Below, piece after piece: positions 16,455-25,958 of a stretch of 64,000 bases of DNA. Origin of the DNA: Mycobacterium sp. MFM001 (GTDB taxonomy: Bacteria > Actinomycetota > Actinomycetes > Mycobacteriales > Mycobacteriaceae). The stretch lies in contig NZ_BFAB01000002.1 of assembly GCF_003402475.1 (NCBI RefSeq), forward strand, positions 310,001 through 374,000, written 5' to 3'. The notes beneath the pieces are model-generated. The model searched no databases, was not told where the DNA came from, and worked only from the letters and a program-made list of their open reading frames with translations. Within the stretch, counting starts at the first letter, position 1. The number at the start of each line of letters is the position of its first letter. Both the position numbers and the translations under genes were made by a program.

Positions 16455-17092
16455 GGCTGTCCTTTCGCCGGTAACGGCGGCTGTGACTGGGTGGCCTCGG
16501 CCAGCGTACGGAATTCGGCGGCGCTGCCCGCACCGGTGACCGCGATCTGGGCGGGGCCGGCGGCACTGTCGAGCCGGGTGGTCCACACCGGCTCGACGCC
16601 GTCGCCTTCATAGACGATCCAATGGGTGGCGTCGACGTCGACGGTGCCGGTGGGATACATCGACGGATGGATCGAGCCGACCAGCTTGGCCTCGTCGGCG
16701 TTGCTCTGGTTCAGGCTCAGATACATGCCGGCCGGGCTGATGTAGCCCACGGTCGACACCGCCGCCCGCAGCCGCTGACCGGTCGACGGGTCGGTCCGGC
16801 CGTCCTCGACTCCGCTGCGGGTGCCGGAATTCGCCTGCCAGCCCTCGGGCAGCCGGGGCAGCCGGACCGGGAAGCCGAGCGTCTGGGCGTCGGCCCGCAA
16901 AGCGGCGGCCGCGTCGTAGGACGGCACCTGTCCGCGGTTGCTCGCGCCGGGCGCGAAGGTGCACATCCCGACCAGGCCCGCAAGCACGATGCAGGCGACG
17001 ACCAGCGGCACCAGCGACCAGAACATGTCGCGGCCGTCCTGCAGCAACCGGGGCTTGGCCGGCTTGGGCGTCGGCTGCGGCTGCGTCGTCAC
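16451..17092 (-). CDS. DUF4245 membrane-anchored protein (Rv1100 type)
   Basis: The protein has a Pro-rich N-terminus, one transmembrane helix (residues 25-47, [19 protein letters not shown]) and an extracytoplasmic domain of about 165 residues ([32 protein letters not shown]). It matches the DUF4245 family of actinobacteria, located next to glpX as Rv1100 is in M. tuberculosis. Function unknown. It is divergent from glpX with 54 bases between and overlaps the downstream hydrolase gene by ATGA. Confidence 0.82.
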   Translation of the reverse strand: MTTQPQPTPKPAKPRLLQDGRDMFWSLVPLVVACIVLAGLVGMCTFAPGASNRGQVPSYDAAAALRADAQTLGFPVRLPRLPEGWQANSGTRSGVEDGRTDPSTGQRLRAAVSTVGYISPAGMYLSLNQSNADEAKLVGSIHPSMYPTGTVDVDATHWIVYEGDGVEPVWTTRLDSAAGPAQIAVTGAGSAAEFRTLAEATQSQPPLPAKGQP

Positions 17093-17146
17093 AGCACGAG
17101 TATCCCAGCTTTAGGCCGCGGACCTGCTTCTGGGACAATCGGCGCC

Positions 17147-18229
17147 ATGACGCAAGCTCATCGCGCCGCTGCCTCCTCGCCCACGGGCTCGTCGTCGCGA
17201 ACGGCCGCCTCACGTCGCGAAGCCCCAGACCGCAACCTGGCCCTGGAACTCGTGCGGGTAACCGAGGCCGGCGCCATGGCCGCGGGTCGCTGGGTGGGCC
17301 GCGGCGACAAGGAGGGCGGCGACGGCGCGGCCGTCGACGCCATGCGCGAACTGGTCAACTCGGTGTCGATGCGCGGCGTGGTCGTGATCGGCGAGGGCGA
17401 GAAGGACCACGCGCCGATGCTCTACAACGGCGAGGAGGTCGGCAACGGCGACGGCCCGGACTGCGACTTCGCCGTCGACCCGATCGATGGCACCACGCTG
17501 ATGAGCAAAGGCATGCCCAATGCCATCTCGGTGCTGGCGGTCGCCGACCGCGGCGCGATGTTCGACCCGTCGGCGGTGTTCTACATGAACAAGATCGCCG
17601 TCGGCCCCGAAGCTGCCCACGTGCTCGACATCACCGCGCCGATCGCCGACAACATCCGCGCCGTCGCCAAGGCCAAGGACTTGTCAGTGCGCGACATGAC
17701 GGTGTGCATCCTGGAGCGGCCGCGGCACGCGCAGCTGATCGACGACGTCCGCGCCACCGGGGCGCGGATCCGGCTGATCACCGACGGCGACGTGGCCGGC
17801 GCGATCTCGGCGTGCCGGCCGAACTCCGGCACCGACATGCTGGCCGGTATCGGCGGCACCCCAGAGGGCATCATCGCCGCCGCGGCGATCCGATGCATGG
17901 GTGGCGCGATCCAGGCCCGGCTCGCGCCGAAGGATGATGCCGAGCGGCAGAAGGCGATTGACGCCGGCCACGACGTGGACCGGGTGCTGACCACCGAAGA
18001 CCTGGTCTCCGGCGACAACGTGTTCTTCTGCGCCACCGGTGTCACCGACGGTGATTTGCTCAAGGGGGTGCGCTACTACCCCGGCGGCTGCACCACCCAG
18101 TCGATCGTGATGCGCTCGAAGTCGGGCACCGTGCGGATGATCGAGGCCTACCACCGGCTTTCGAAGCTCAACGAGTACTCCGCGATCGACTTCACCGGCG
18201 ACTCCAACGCGCAATACCCCCTTCCGTAA
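17147..18229 (+). CDS. glpX: Fructose-1,6-bisphosphatase class II
   Basis: The class II signature is clear: [33 protein letters not shown], and [15 protein letters not shown] near the end. The enzyme converts fructose 1,6-bisphosphate to fructose 6-phosphate, the gluconeogenic step needed for growth on lipids. The ATG at 17147 gives 360 residues, close to the 362 I recall for Rv1099c; the open frame further upstream runs antisense through the DUF4245 gene and is not coding. An extra N-terminal Ser/Ala/Arg-rich stretch of about 28 residues precedes the fold. fum follows after 18 bases. Confidence 0.96.
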   Translation: MTQAHRAAASSPTGSSSRTAASRREAPDRNLALELVRVTEAGAMAAGRWVGRGDKEGGDGAAVDAMRELVNSVSMRGVVVIGEGEKDHAPMLYNGEEVGNGDGPDCDFAVDPIDGTTLMSKGMPNAISVLAVADRGAMFDPSAVFYMNKIAVGPEAAHVLDITAPIADNIRAVAKAKDLSVRDMTVCILERPRHAQLIDDVRATGARIRLITDGDVAGAISACRPNSGTDMLAGIGGTPEGIIAAAAIRCMGGAIQARLAPKDDAERQKAIDAGHDVDRVLTTEDLVSGDNVFFCATGVTDGDLLKGVRYYPGGCTTQSIVMRSKSGTVRMIEAYHRLSKLNEYSAIDFTGDSNAQYPLP

Positions 18230-18247
18230 CCGACTGTAAGGATCTGC

Positions 18248-19648
18248 ATGACTGACGAGTACCGCATCGAACACGACACCATGGGCGAGGTCCGGGTGCC
18301 GGCAAAAGCGTTGTGGCGCGCCCAGACTCAGCGTGCAGTGGAGAACTTCCCGATTTCCGGGCGTGGACTCGAGCGCGCCCAGATCCGGGCGCTGGGTCTG
18401 CTGAAAGGCGCGTGCGCGCAAGTCAACAAGGACCTCGGGTTGTTGAGCCCAGAGAAGGCCGACGCGATCATCGCCGCGGCCAACGAGATCGCCGATGGTC
18501 AGCACGACGACCAGTTCCCCATCGACGTGTTCCAGACCGGTTCCGGCACCAGCTCCAACATGAACACCAACGAGGTGATCGCCTCGATTGCGGCGGGCAA
18601 CGGCGTCACGGTGCACCCCAACGACGACGTCAACATGTCGCAGTCGTCCAACGACACCTTCCCGACCGCCACCCACATCGCCGCCACGGAAGCCGCTGTG
18701 CGCCACCTGATCCCGGCACTGCAGGTGCTGCACGACGCGCTGGCGGCCAAGGCTCGCGAATGGCGCACGGTGGTGAAGTCGGGTCGCACGCATCTGATGG
18801 ACGCGGTTCCGGTGACGCTGGGCCAGGAGTTCTCCGGCTACGCCCGCCAGATCGAGGCCGGCATCGAACGAGTGCAGGCGACGCTGCCGCGGCTCGGTGA
18901 GCTGGCAATCGGCGGCACCGCGGTCGGCACCGGGCTCAACGCGCCCGACGGCTTCGGCGCCAAGGTGGTCGAGGTGCTGGTGGCCAAGACGGGTTTGGCC
19001 GAATTGCGCACGGCTACCAACTCTTTCGAAGCCCAGGCCGCCCGCGACGGGCTGGTCGAGGCGTCCGGCGCGCTGCGCACCATCGCGGTGTCGCTGACGA
19101 AGATCGCCAACGACATCCGCTGGATGGGCTCGGGCCCGTTGACCGGGCTGGCCGAGATCCAGCTGCCCGATCTGCAACCGGGCAGCTCGATCATGCCGGG
19201 CAAGGTGAATCCCGTTATCCCGGAAGCGGTTACGCAGGTCGCGGCTCAGGTGGTCGGCAATGACGCGGCGATCGCGTGGGGCGGCGCCAACGGCGCCTTC
19301 GAGCTCAACGTCTACATCCCGATGATGGCGCGCAACATGCTGGAGTCGTTCAAGCTGCTGACCAACGTGTCGCGGCTCTTCGCCGAGCGCTGCATCGCCG
19401 GGCTGGCCGCCAACGTCGAGCACCTTCGCGAGCTGGCGGAGTCGTCGCCGTCGATCGTGACCCCGCTGAACTCGGCGATCGGCTACGAGGAGGCCGCCGC
19501 GGTGGCCAAGGAAGCGCTCAAGGAGCGCAAGACGATTCGCCAGACCGTGATCGACCGCGGGCTGATCGGCGACAAGCTCTCCGAGGAGGAGCTCGACCGT
19601 CGCCTCGATGTGCTGGCGATGACGAAAGTGACCGACGACTCGGCATGA
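18248..19648 (+). CDS. fum: Fumarate hydratase, class II
   Basis: The 466-residue protein has the class II fumarase/aspartase signature [11 protein letters not shown], plus [31 protein letters not shown] and the catalytic-site segment [14 protein letters not shown]. It is the TCA-cycle enzyme that interconverts fumarate and malate and, unlike class I enzymes, carries no iron-sulfur cluster. AAGGATCTGC precedes the ATG. It lies behind glpX as in M. tuberculosis (Rv1099c-Rv1098c). The stop overlaps the ATG of a SnoaL-like gene. Confidence 0.96.
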   Translation: MTDEYRIEHDTMGEVRVPAKALWRAQTQRAVENFPISGRGLERAQIRALGLLKGACAQVNKDLGLLSPEKADAIIAAANEIADGQHDDQFPIDVFQTGSGTSSNMNTNEVIASIAAGNGVTVHPNDDVNMSQSSNDTFPTATHIAATEAAVRHLIPALQVLHDALAAKAREWRTVVKSGRTHLMDAVPVTLGQEFSGYARQIEAGIERVQATLPRLGELAIGGTAVGTGLNAPDGFGAKVVEVLVAKTGLAELRTATNSFEAQAARDGLVEASGALRTIAVSLTKIANDIRWMGSGPLTGLAEIQLPDLQPGSSIMPGKVNPVIPEAVTQVAAQVVGNDAAIAWGGANGAFELNVYIPMMARNMLESFKLLTNVSRLFAERCIAGLAANVEHLRELAESSPSIVTPLNSAIGYEEAAAVAKEALKERKTIRQTVIDRGLIGDKLSEEELDRRLDVLAMTKVTDDSA

Positions 19649-20082
19649 TCAGCGACGAGCTTCGACGACGCCGACTGGCGACGATCGAAGAGCACATGAG
19701 CACCGAGGTCACCAAGGAGTTCGACCGCACACTGGCGACGTTCAACGGGCACCCGCGGTACGAGATCATGGCCACCGGCCAGGTTTTCGACGGCAATGAC
19801 GAGGTCATGAACTACTACCGGACCACGCGGACCGCCTTCCCCGACCAACGTCACGACAACGTCCGATACCACTTCGCCGACGACGCGGTCATCACCGAAT
19901 TCGACCTACTCGGCACCAATCTCGGTGAGTTCTACGGCCTGCCACCAACCGGTAAAGCATTTCGGGTACCGATTATCGCGGTGTTCTTCTTCGACGGCGA
20001 TCGAATTGTCAACGAGCGCATCTACTTCGACTCCGCAAGTCTCGTGACGCAGATCGGCCGCAGCGAACTGCTGAGCCAGTAA
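19645..20082 (+). CDS. SnoaL-like ester cyclase family protein
   Basis: The 145-residue protein is an NTF2-fold member of the SnoaL-like type: [40 protein letters not shown], and the later [20 protein letters not shown]. These segments match the pattern of polyketide cyclases and related small-molecule binding proteins. The ATG at 19645 overlaps the fum stop by four bases, so it is translationally coupled to fum. It ends one base before the end of the convergent TetR gene. Substrate unknown. In M. tuberculosis I recall a different gene (Rv1097c) at this place. Confidence 0.8.
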   Translation: MISDELRRRRLATIEEHMSTEVTKEFDRTLATFNGHPRYEIMATGQVFDGNDEVMNYYRTTRTAFPDQRHDNVRYHFADDAVITEFDLLGTNLGEFYGLPPTGKAFRVPIIAVFFFDGDRIVNERIYFDSASLVTQIGRSELLSQ

Positions 20083-20670
20083 TCACCAGACCAGCTGCGC
20101 CAGGTGCTTGCGGGCGTAACCCCGCACTGCCTCGTCGTCGCCGGCGTCGAGCACCTTGGTCGGCACCTGCGCCAGCGAACACGCCACCCGGATGTGTAAT
20201 TCGGCGACGGCCAGCAAGTCGTCGTCGGGCATCGTGGCGCCAGCGGCGCGCAGTGCTTTGGCCATCGCCAGCGATGCGTTGTCGAGGAAGGCCTGGGCCT
20301 CCTGATACACACCGGCCACCGCCGTCAGGTCGCTGTCGAGTTGCAGAAACTTCCGCATCACCGGTTCGGTGGTCAGCAGCCGCAGTCCCTCGCAAAACGC
20401 CGCTACTGCAGCATCTTTGGGGCCGGAATCCATCGCGACGGTGCGCAGCCGGGCCATCGCGAAGTCAAAGGTGCGGCGCCCCAGCTCGGTGATCAGCGCG
20501 TCCCGGTTGGGGAAGCGTCGATACAGCGTGCTGCGGCTGACGCCGGCCTGGCGGGCGATGACGTCCAGGCTGGCCCGTCCCACCCCGACCAGCGCAACCT
20601 CTTCGGCGGCCGCCTTGAGGATCGCGTCCTCCTGCTCGGTGGGACTGGCGGTGCTGCGTTGCCGTCGCAT
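20083..20670 (-). CDS. TetR/AcrR family transcriptional regulator
   Basis: The N-terminal helix-turn-helix spans about residues 12-58, with LDVIARQAGVSRSTLYRRFP and NRDALITELG as the recognition region. The C-terminal domain (residues 70-195) would bind a small ligand. It is the second gene of a two-gene operon with the MpaB-family oxygenase, 12 bases downstream of it. A strong inverted repeat upstream of the operon is the likely operator, so the regulator probably represses its own operon. The ligand may be a substrate of the oxygenase. Confidence 0.9.
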   Translation of the reverse strand: MRRQRSTASPTEQEDAILKAAAEEVALVGVGRASLDVIARQAGVSRSTLYRRFPNRDALITELGRRTFDFAMARLRTVAMDSGPKDAAVAAFCEGLRLLTTEPVMRKFLQLDSDLTAVAGVYQEAQAFLDNASLAMAKALRAAGATMPDDDLLAVAELHIRVACSLAQVPTKVLDAGDDEAVRGYARKHLAQLVW

Positions 20671-20682
20671 CCGTACAGTCTG

Positions 20683-21639
20683 TCAGCCCACCGGACAGCC
20701 CGGCGCCGCGAACGAGTCCAGCGCCACCGAACGATGCAGCCGGACCAGTTTTTCGTATTGCAGGCGGTTGTATGCCAGGGGCACAAGCAGCAGCCGGTCC
20801 GGCAGCACCCGCCACGCCAGCTGCACCAGCCGCGTGTAAACCCCGAACTCGACGTCATGCCAAGGCTGCCAGCGGAATCCGGTCAGCTCGCGAACGCCGG
20901 GGTGCATGATCCCGAACGAGCACACCTTGACCACCCGTCCCGCCCCCGGCCGCACCGCCAACCACAGCGGCGTCAGCGCGCGCCGGACTGGCGTCGGCAG
21001 CAACAAAGTCGGCAGCGGCAGCCGGGTCAGATCGGCCGTCACCCGGTCGAGGAACGGATTGGCCGCAAGTTCGGTTTCGACCATCCGGTCGTAGTATTCG
21101 ACCGCTTCGGCGTAGCTGGCGGGCAATTTCGCGGACTTTCCGCTCAGCTCGATCGCGCTGAATGCCTCCACAAGTTGACGGTAGGCCGCCTCTTGCTCGG
21201 CAGCGGTCAAACTGATGCCGGTCACCGGCGTAAACGAATGCAGCACAACGAAAATCCCGCTGATCGCAATCCAATTCCACAGCTGCGGACTCAGCGCGCT
21301 GTAGCGGACGTCGACGAATTCGCCCTTGCCACGGCCGCGAACGTCGCGGTGCAACCGCTTGAGCCGCTCCCCCTCCGCCGCGCGGTCGTCGGCGTCTCCC
21401 CAGATCGCCAGCAGCGCAGAGAATCCGCTGCGCACTCCTCTGTCGGCGAAGTTGCGTTCGAAACGGCCGGTCTTGTCGACCGCGGCGGCCACCGGGACCA
21501 GCGCCACCTCGTCGAAAGCGGCGGCGCCGAACAGTCCGCCGAACACACTGCCGGAATGCTTGCGGAATTCCGCCATCACCCGCGGCCGCACGGGTGCGAC
21601 GGGCGTGGGACGGACCGGTTGATCGGTGACTGCGGTCAT
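20683..21639 (-). CDS. MpaB-family oxygenase (DUF2236)
   Basis: The 318-residue protein matches the family that includes fungal MpaB and rubber oxygenase Lcp: FGGLFGAAAFDEVALVPVAA, LLAIWGDADDRAAEGERLKR, then LHRDVRG and YSALSPQLWNW. Characterised members are heme b oxygenases that cleave carbon-carbon double bonds of polyprenoid chains; this product's substrate is unknown. The ATG at 21639 gives the best start; the frame runs on to 21669 into the operator. It is the first gene of the TetR operon. Confidence 0.82.
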   Translation of the reverse strand: MTAVTDQPVRPTPVAPVRPRVMAEFRKHSGSVFGGLFGAAAFDEVALVPVAAAVDKTGRFERNFADRGVRSGFSALLAIWGDADDRAAEGERLKRLHRDVRGRGKGEFVDVRYSALSPQLWNWIAISGIFVVLHSFTPVTGISLTAAEQEAAYRQLVEAFSAIELSGKSAKLPASYAEAVEYYDRMVETELAANPFLDRVTADLTRLPLPTLLLPTPVRRALTPLWLAVRPGAGRVVKVCSFGIMHPGVRELTGFRWQPWHDVEFGVYTRLVQLAWRVLPDRLLLVPLAYNRLQYEKLVRLHRSVALDSFAAPGCPVG

Positions 21640-21659
21640 ATGCCGACTCCCATCACGTG

Positions 21660-21698
21660 GTTGACACAAAGACTACTTATTTGTGTCAACGTGTCAAC
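21660..21698. promoter_or_regulatory. Operator of the MpaB-TetR operon
   Basis: GTTGACACAAA and TTTGTGTCAAC are perfect 11-bp inverted arms (21660-21670 and 21680-21690) around a 9-base spacer. A second copy of GTGTCAAC follows immediately (21691-21698), giving tandem direct repeats of that octamer. The site begins 21 bases upstream of the oxygenase ATG on the minus strand, and its TTGACA hexamers could also serve as a -35 element. Size and symmetry fit a TetR dimer site; the adjacent TetR gene at 20083-20670 is the obvious binder. Confidence 0.75.
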
Positions 21699-21702
21699 TG
21701 GC

Positions 21703-22584
21703 TTAGGCCCCGTTGTTGGGACCGCCGGAGTTGGCGCCGGGGATATCGGTGATCGGGAAATTGGGCATCGGCTTGGGCGACGGTGTGTTGGGCAGCGTCG
21801 GGATCTCGCCGGGCGGGATGTCGCGCAAATCGTTGGCAGGCGGACCGTTCTCGCGGCCGCCGTAACTACTCCCCGGCGCCCGCGGGCCGAGCAACTGGCT
21901 GACCGTCACCAGGTGGTAGCCGTTGGCTTTCAGCACCGGGATGAACTGGTAGACCAAATCAACCGTCGACGAGTAGGTGTCGTGGAACAGCACCACCGAG
22001 CCGGGCTTGATCTGGCTCATCAGCACCGCCCGGGTGGCGGCGGTGTTGGAGTCGTTGATCCAGTCGTAAGGGATGACGTCCCAAAGGATTTCGGCCTGGC
22101 CGAGCCGAGCGGCAGCTTGGCGCACCGCCGCGTTGGACAACCCACCGGCCGGCCGGTACAGCGTCGGCGCGCGGCCGGTGGCGGCGACGATCGCGTCGTT
22201 GGCCTTGGACAGCTGGCCAGGAATGTCTTCGGGCGGGATCGTCGTCATGTTGGGGTGTTCCCACGTGTGGCTGCCGATCTCCATGCCGGCCTCGGCGATG
22301 CGCTTGGCGCCGGCCGGGTTGGCGGCCACCTTGTTGCCGATCAGAAAGAACGTGGCCTTGGCGTCGTTGTCCGCCAGGATGCGCAGCAGCCGATCGGTGA
22401 ACGGGCCGGGCCCGTCGTCAAACGTCAGCGCCACGCACTTGACCCGGGCACAGTCCACGTTGTCGGCGTCGGCGCGCCGCACATGTCCGGTCAGGGCCCC
22501 GATTGCCAGCACCGCGGCAGCCACCACGACGCCGAGGACGGTACGCCAGTACCGCCAGGCTTGGCTGTCGCGGACTCGTCCCAC
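21703..22584 (-). CDS. Polysaccharide deacetylase, CE4/NodB (Rv1096 type)
   Basis: An N-terminal membrane anchor (residues 11-33) precedes a NodB domain with TFDDGPGP (Asp56, Asp57), SHTWEHPNM (metal ligands His106 and His110), RPAGGLSN and LFHDTYSSTVDL. The C-terminal 45 residues are Pro/Gly/Asn-rich. The M. tuberculosis counterpart Rv1096 is reported as a peptidoglycan deacetylase that helps resist lysozyme. The domain would lie outside the membrane. It is divergent from the hypothetical gene at 22622. Confidence 0.9.
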   Translation of the reverse strand: MGRVRDSQAWRYWRTVLGVVVAAAVLAIGALTGHVRRADADNVDCARVKCVALTFDDGPGPFTDRLLRILADNDAKATFFLIGNKVAANPAGAKRIAEAGMEIGSHTWEHPNMTTIPPEDIPGQLSKANDAIVAATGRAPTLYRPAGGLSNAAVRQAAARLGQAEILWDVIPYDWINDSNTAATRAVLMSQIKPGSVVLFHDTYSSTVDLVYQFIPVLKANGYHLVTVSQLLGPRAPGSSYGGRENGPPANDLRDIPPGEIPTLPNTPSPKPMPNFPITDIPGANSGGPNNGA

Positions 22585-22621
22585 CCTGGCAGCGTAGCGG
22601 CGATAGCGGATAGTAAGAGTG

Positions 22622-23008
22622 ATGACCGCCCAGGACCGCTTCTTCCCCTACCGCTACGCGCCGCGAGCCTTGTGGCTGCCGATTCGTGGCTGGCCGGGCC
22701 GCCAGGGCGTCACCCTCACCGCCGACGGACGCTTCGTTGCCCGGTACGGGCCGCTGCGGGTCGACGTGCCGCTGAGCCAGGTGCGCGACGCGCATGTCAC
22801 CGGTCCATATCGGTGGTGGACGGCGCTCGGGCCGCGGCTGTCTTTCGCCGACGACGGCCTCACGTTCGGGACCAACGCCGACGCCGGCGTGTGCATCCAC
22901 TTCGAGCCGCCGATCCGCCGGGTGATCGGTCTACGGGACCACTCGGCGCTGACCGTGACCGTGGCCGACACCGCGGGCTTGGTCGCCGCGCTTGCGATCG
23001 CCGCTTAG
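22622..23008 (+). CDS. Conserved hypothetical protein, 128 aa
   Basis: The protein begins [20 protein letters not shown] and continues as a beta-rich domain ([40 protein letters not shown]) that resembles a PH-like or bacterial-PH layout, though I cannot assign it firmly. No signal peptide or membrane segment. A GTG just before the ATG at 22622 would add one residue. It is convergent with phoH2, overlapping it by four bases. Function unknown. Confidence 0.65.
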   Translation: MTAQDRFFPYRYAPRALWLPIRGWPGRQGVTLTADGRFVARYGPLRVDVPLSQVRDAHVTGPYRWWTALGPRLSFADDGLTFGTNADAGVCIHFEPPIRRVIGLRDHSALTVTVADTAGLVAALAIAA

Positions 23009-24312
23009 GGCAGCGGGCCCCGGCTGATCTCCTCCAGCATCTCGGTGACCAGCGCGGCGATCGGCGAGCGCTCGCTGCGCAGCAGTGTGATGTGCGCGAA
23101 CAGCGGGTGCCCCTTGAGTTTCTCGATCACCGCCACCACTCCGTCGTGACGGCCCACCCGCAGGTTGTCGCGCTGGGCGACGTCGTGCGTCAACACAACT
23201 CGCGATCCCGCGCCCAGCCGCGACAGCACGGTCAGCAGCACGTTGCGCTCCAGCGATTGCGCCTCGTCGACGATCACGAACGAGTCGTGCAGCGAGCGGC
23301 CGCGGATGTGCGTCAGCGGCAGCACCTCGAGCATGCCGCGGGAGAGCACCTCGTCGAGCACGGCCGGGCTGGCCAGGCCCTCGAGGGTGTCGAACACCGC
23401 CTGCGCCCACGGGCCCATCTTGTCGCTCTCGCTGCCGGGCAGATAGCCCAGCTCCTGGCCGCCGACCGCGTACAGCGGGCGGAACACCACCACCTTGCGG
23501 TGGGTTCGCCGCTCCAGCACCGCTTCCAGGCCTGCGCACAACGCCAGCGCCGACTTGCCGGTGCCGGCCTTGCCGCCCAGCGACACGATGCCCACCGATT
23601 CGTCGAGCAGCAGATCGAGTGCCACCCGCTGCTCGGCGGAGCGCCCGCGTAGCCCGAACACCTCGCGGTCACCGCGGACCAGCTGCACACGCTTGTGGGC
23701 GTTGACCCGCCCAAGTGCATGCGAGCTGCCGCCGAGTAGCCGAATTCCGGTGTGGCAGGGCAGATCTCGTGCAGCAGCCAGGTCTACTTCGCCGTCGGCG
23801 AACAGCACGTCGATGTCGTCGGCCGAGGCTTCGACCTCCGCCATCCCGGTCCATCCGGAGGTGACGACGTCCTGCGCGTGGTATTCGTCGGCGGACAGGC
23901 CGACCGCTCCGGCCTTGACCCGCAGCGGAATGTCCTTGGACACCAACGTGACTCGCTTGCCCTCGGCAGCAAGGTTGGCGGCGCAGGACAGGATTCGGGA
24001 ATCGTTGCTGTCGGTGCGGAAGCCCGCCGGCAGCACGGCGGGATCACTGTGATTGAGCTCGACGTGCAGCGTACCGCCTTGTGTCCCAACGGGAATCGGC
24101 TGATCGAGCCGTCCGTGCTCCAGCCGTAGGTCGTCGAACAAGCGCAGCGCCTGACGGGCGAACCAGCCCAGCTCGTGGTGGTAGCGCTTGGCCTCCAGCT
24201 CACTGATCACGACCAGCGGCACCACCACGTCGTGCTCGGCGAACCGGGTACACGCCCACGGATCGGACAACAGCACCGAGGTGTCCAGCACATACGTCCG
24301 GGTATCAGTCAC
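23005..24312 (-). CDS. phoH2: PIN-PhoH fusion RNase/RNA helicase PhoH2
   Basis: Residues 5-160 form a PIN nuclease domain ([12 protein letters not shown] with Asp10, [22 protein letters not shown]). Residues 215-435 form the PhoH ATPase with Walker [10 protein letters not shown] (246-254) and Walker B FVIVDEAQ. Mycobacterial PhoH2 is an RNA-unwinding ribonuclease that, with a small upstream protein PhoAT, behaves as a toxin-antitoxin. The start is a GTG at 24312 that overlaps a small ORF. desA2 lies upstream, as in M. tuberculosis. Confidence 0.94.
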   Translation of the reverse strand: MTDTRTYVLDTSVLLSDPWACTRFAEHDVVVPLVVISELEAKRYHHELGWFARQALRLFDDLRLEHGRLDQPIPVGTQGGTLHVELNHSDPAVLPAGFRTDSNDSRILSCAANLAAEGKRVTLVSKDIPLRVKAGAVGLSADEYHAQDVVTSGWTGMAEVEASADDIDVLFADGEVDLAAARDLPCHTGIRLLGGSSHALGRVNAHKRVQLVRGDREVFGLRGRSAEQRVALDLLLDESVGIVSLGGKAGTGKSALALCAGLEAVLERRTHRKVVVFRPLYAVGGQELGYLPGSESDKMGPWAQAVFDTLEGLASPAVLDEVLSRGMLEVLPLTHIRGRSLHDSFVIVDEAQSLERNVLLTVLSRLGAGSRVVLTHDVAQRDNLRVGRHDGVVAVIEKLKGHPLFAHITLLRSERSPIAALVTEMLEEISRGPLP

Positions 24313-24433
24313 GGAGCGCTCCTATACCCCGCGCGGCCCCGCGCAGAGTGATTCGGCGGGGCGGCGGCACCAGGACCGGGGCCGGTCCGTGGTAAGAGGT
24401 GCCGTCTGGACAGCAGAGCACGTCGCTAGCCAT
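24305..24433 (-). CDS. Small ORF overlapping phoH2, candidate PhoAT antitoxin
   Basis: An ATG at 24433 opens a 42-codon frame ending in TGA at 24305. It overlaps the phoH2 GTG by eight bases (GTGACTGA), the arrangement expected for a coupled antitoxin. The product begins [19 protein letters not shown] and ends in a basic segment ([17 protein letters not shown]). Tandem cysteines followed by a Pro-rich stretch are distinctive. The PhoAT-PhoH2 pair has been described in mycobacteria; I match it by position and size, not by alignment. A non-coding leader is the alternative. Confidence 0.55.
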   Translation of the reverse strand: MASDVLCCPDGTSYHGPAPVLVPPPRRITLRGAARGIGALRD

Positions 24434-24487
24434 CGAATGCGACGCTACTCCGGTCGGAGCATGCCCGCCGTGCAGGCGCGCCGTGGG

Positions 24488-25315
24488 CTAGCGGACGACG
24501 AACTGCTTCAGTTCGGGCTGATCGGCCAAGCCCCAGGCGGTGATGCGGTCCGAGATCACCTGGCGCAACTGAGGTTCGCCGAAAATTCCGGCCTCGGCCA
24601 CCTTCTGCACCTTGTCCTGGTAGGCATCGATGTCACCGCCGACGACGCCGAGCTCCGCGGCCCGGGCAGCGATCGCCGCGATCGTCTCGTCGCGGGTGTA
24701 GTCCAGGCAGTGCGCGACGAGCTTGGCGAAGAAGTCCTCATGGCGCTCTTCGTCTTTGGCGATCCGGGTGATCAGCCCGGCCAGCACGGGCTCTTCGATC
24801 TGGGCCGCCAGGTTGCGGCAGAACACCGCATGGGCGCGCTCGAAGAACGCCATGAACACCAGTGTTTCGACCTGGCTGTAGCGGTCGGCCCGGTAGCCCT
24901 TCATCACGTGCTCGACGCGGACCTGCTCGTTGGCGGTCGGGTCGACTTCACGGGTCACCACCAGGTATTCGCGCAGCGCGATCGCGTGCAGGTGCTCCTC
25001 GGCGGTCCAGCGGCCCAGGAACCGGCCCCACCAGTCTTCGAGGATGAAGTGCTCGACGAGCTCGCGGTGGTAGCCGGACAGGTTGTCCTTGGTGATCAGC
25101 AGGATCTCGCAGGCGTCGGTGATCACTCGCGGCAGCGACGCCTGTGACGGGTCCCAGTCGTGGCCGCCGAGGAAGGCGAAGTTCTCGCCCTGCTCGAACG
25201 GCACGTAGTCGTGCGCGAACCAGAGATCCTCGGTGTTGAGGTGGTGGTCCATGAGCTGCTCCACCACCGGCTCGAGTTCAAGCGTCAGTGCATTAGCAAC
25301 GGGTTTCACGGCCAT
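24488..25315 (-). CDS. desA2: Acyl-ACP desaturase DesA2
   Basis: A 275-residue di-iron protein of the soluble acyl-ACP desaturase fold. The metal-binding motifs are EEHLH (about residues 106-110) and DEERHE (188-193), with LEDWWGRFLGRW before the first. DesA2 takes part in the desaturation needed for mycolic-acid synthesis, acting on long acyl chains in the cytoplasm. Length and the phoH2-desA2 neighbourhood match Rv1095-Rv1094. A palindromic element lies 10 bases upstream of the ATG. Confidence 0.94.
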   Translation of the reverse strand: MAVKPVANALTLELEPVVEQLMDHHLNTEDLWFAHDYVPFEQGENFAFLGGHDWDPSQASLPRVITDACEILLITKDNLSGYHRELVEHFILEDWWGRFLGRWTAEEHLHAIALREYLVVTREVDPTANEQVRVEHVMKGYRADRYSQVETLVFMAFFERAHAVFCRNLAAQIEEPVLAGLITRIAKDEERHEDFFAKLVAHCLDYTRDETIAAIAARAAELGVVGGDIDAYQDKVQKVAEAGIFGEPQLRQVISDRITAWGLADQPELKQFVVR

Positions 25316-25324
25316 GAAAGTAAC

Positions 25325-25341
25325 TGTAACCCGGGTTCACA
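25325..25341. promoter_or_regulatory. Palindromic element upstream of desA2
   Basis: TGTAACCCGGGTTCACA contains the perfect 10-bp palindrome AACCCGGGTT and outer TGT/ACA ends, one base short of full symmetry. It sits just upstream of the desA2 ATG on the minus strand. In mycobacteria the TetR-type repressor MadR is reported to control desA1 and desA2, so this is a candidate MadR site; I infer this from position only. Confidence 0.45.
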
Positions 25342-25418
25342 GGTTTCGTGAAATCGGTGCGGCGCGGCGCGCCTCCAGGCCGTCATACCAGGAAACTCCC
25401 TGGTCACACGGCTGGCGG

Positions 25419-25958
25419 TCAGAACACCCAGCTGCCGGACGGCTGCAAGACAAATCCCTTGTCCCGGGAGGGATCGATGCAGGCGACCAATTGGTTCGCG
25501 CCGACCACGCAGGTGGCGTCACCGGTTTCGATCTTCTGCCCGGCATTCAACACAGCGGCGCCGCTAAACGGCGGACATGCACCGCCATGCCGGTCGAAAA
25601 CGAAGTCGGACGAGATTGGCTGCGGCCACACCCGGGCGCATCCCGGGCCGCCGTTGTCGGGAACCGAATCGGGGATGCCCGGAATATTGCCCATGCACGA
25701 GATCCCGGGCCAACCCATCGGGCTTTGCAGGGTCTTCGGGAAATACGCCCAGCTGCAGACCACTCCGTCGGAGGTCGAAAACCAGACGCCCACGTCGTTG
25801 TCGTCGTTGTCCAGGTAGCGGCTGGCGCCCAGGTAGGGCTGCGGGTCCACCGGAGTGAATGCATTCAGGTCGGGAAATCCGGGCGGTGCTGCGGCGGCAA
25901 TCGGCGACGACGCCAACATCGCGACGGCGATGCAGGCGACGACCTTGACCGATTTCAC
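25419..25958 (-). CDS. Exported six-cysteine protein, 179 aa
   Basis: The signal peptide ([20 protein letters not shown]) ends after AAAA near residue 24. The mature part is rich in Asp, Pro and Gly, with [20 protein letters not shown] and six cysteines (VVC, ISC, PGC, GAC, ATC, VAC) that could form three disulfides. I know of no function; similar small exported proteins are common in mycobacteria. It overlaps the upstream SHMT gene by four bases, so it is probably made with it. Confidence 0.72.
   Translation of the reverse strand: MKSVKVVACIAVAMLASSPIAAAAPPGFPDLNAFTPVDPQPYLGASRYLDNDDNDVGVWFSTSDGVVCSWAYFPKTLQSPMGWPGISCMGNIPGIPDSVPDNGGPGCARVWPQPISSDFVFDRHGGACPPFSGAAVLNAGQKIETGDATCVVGANQLVACIDPSRDKGFVLQPSGSWVF

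Noticed and set aside
16622..17146. N-terminal extension of GlpX
   Set aside because: It is antisense to the DUF4245 gene and low-complexity; the ATG at 17147 gives the normal enzyme length.
17684..19423. An open frame of 579 codons on the minus strand
   Set aside because: It is antisense to glpX and fum, both of which have full family signatures; the product is Arg/His/Gly-rich with no domain.
20341..23652. An open frame of about 1100 codons on the plus strand
   Set aside because: It runs antisense through the TetR, MpaB oxygenase, deacetylase and phoH2 genes, and its translation is Arg/Gln/His-rich low-complexity sequence typical of GC-rich antisense frames.
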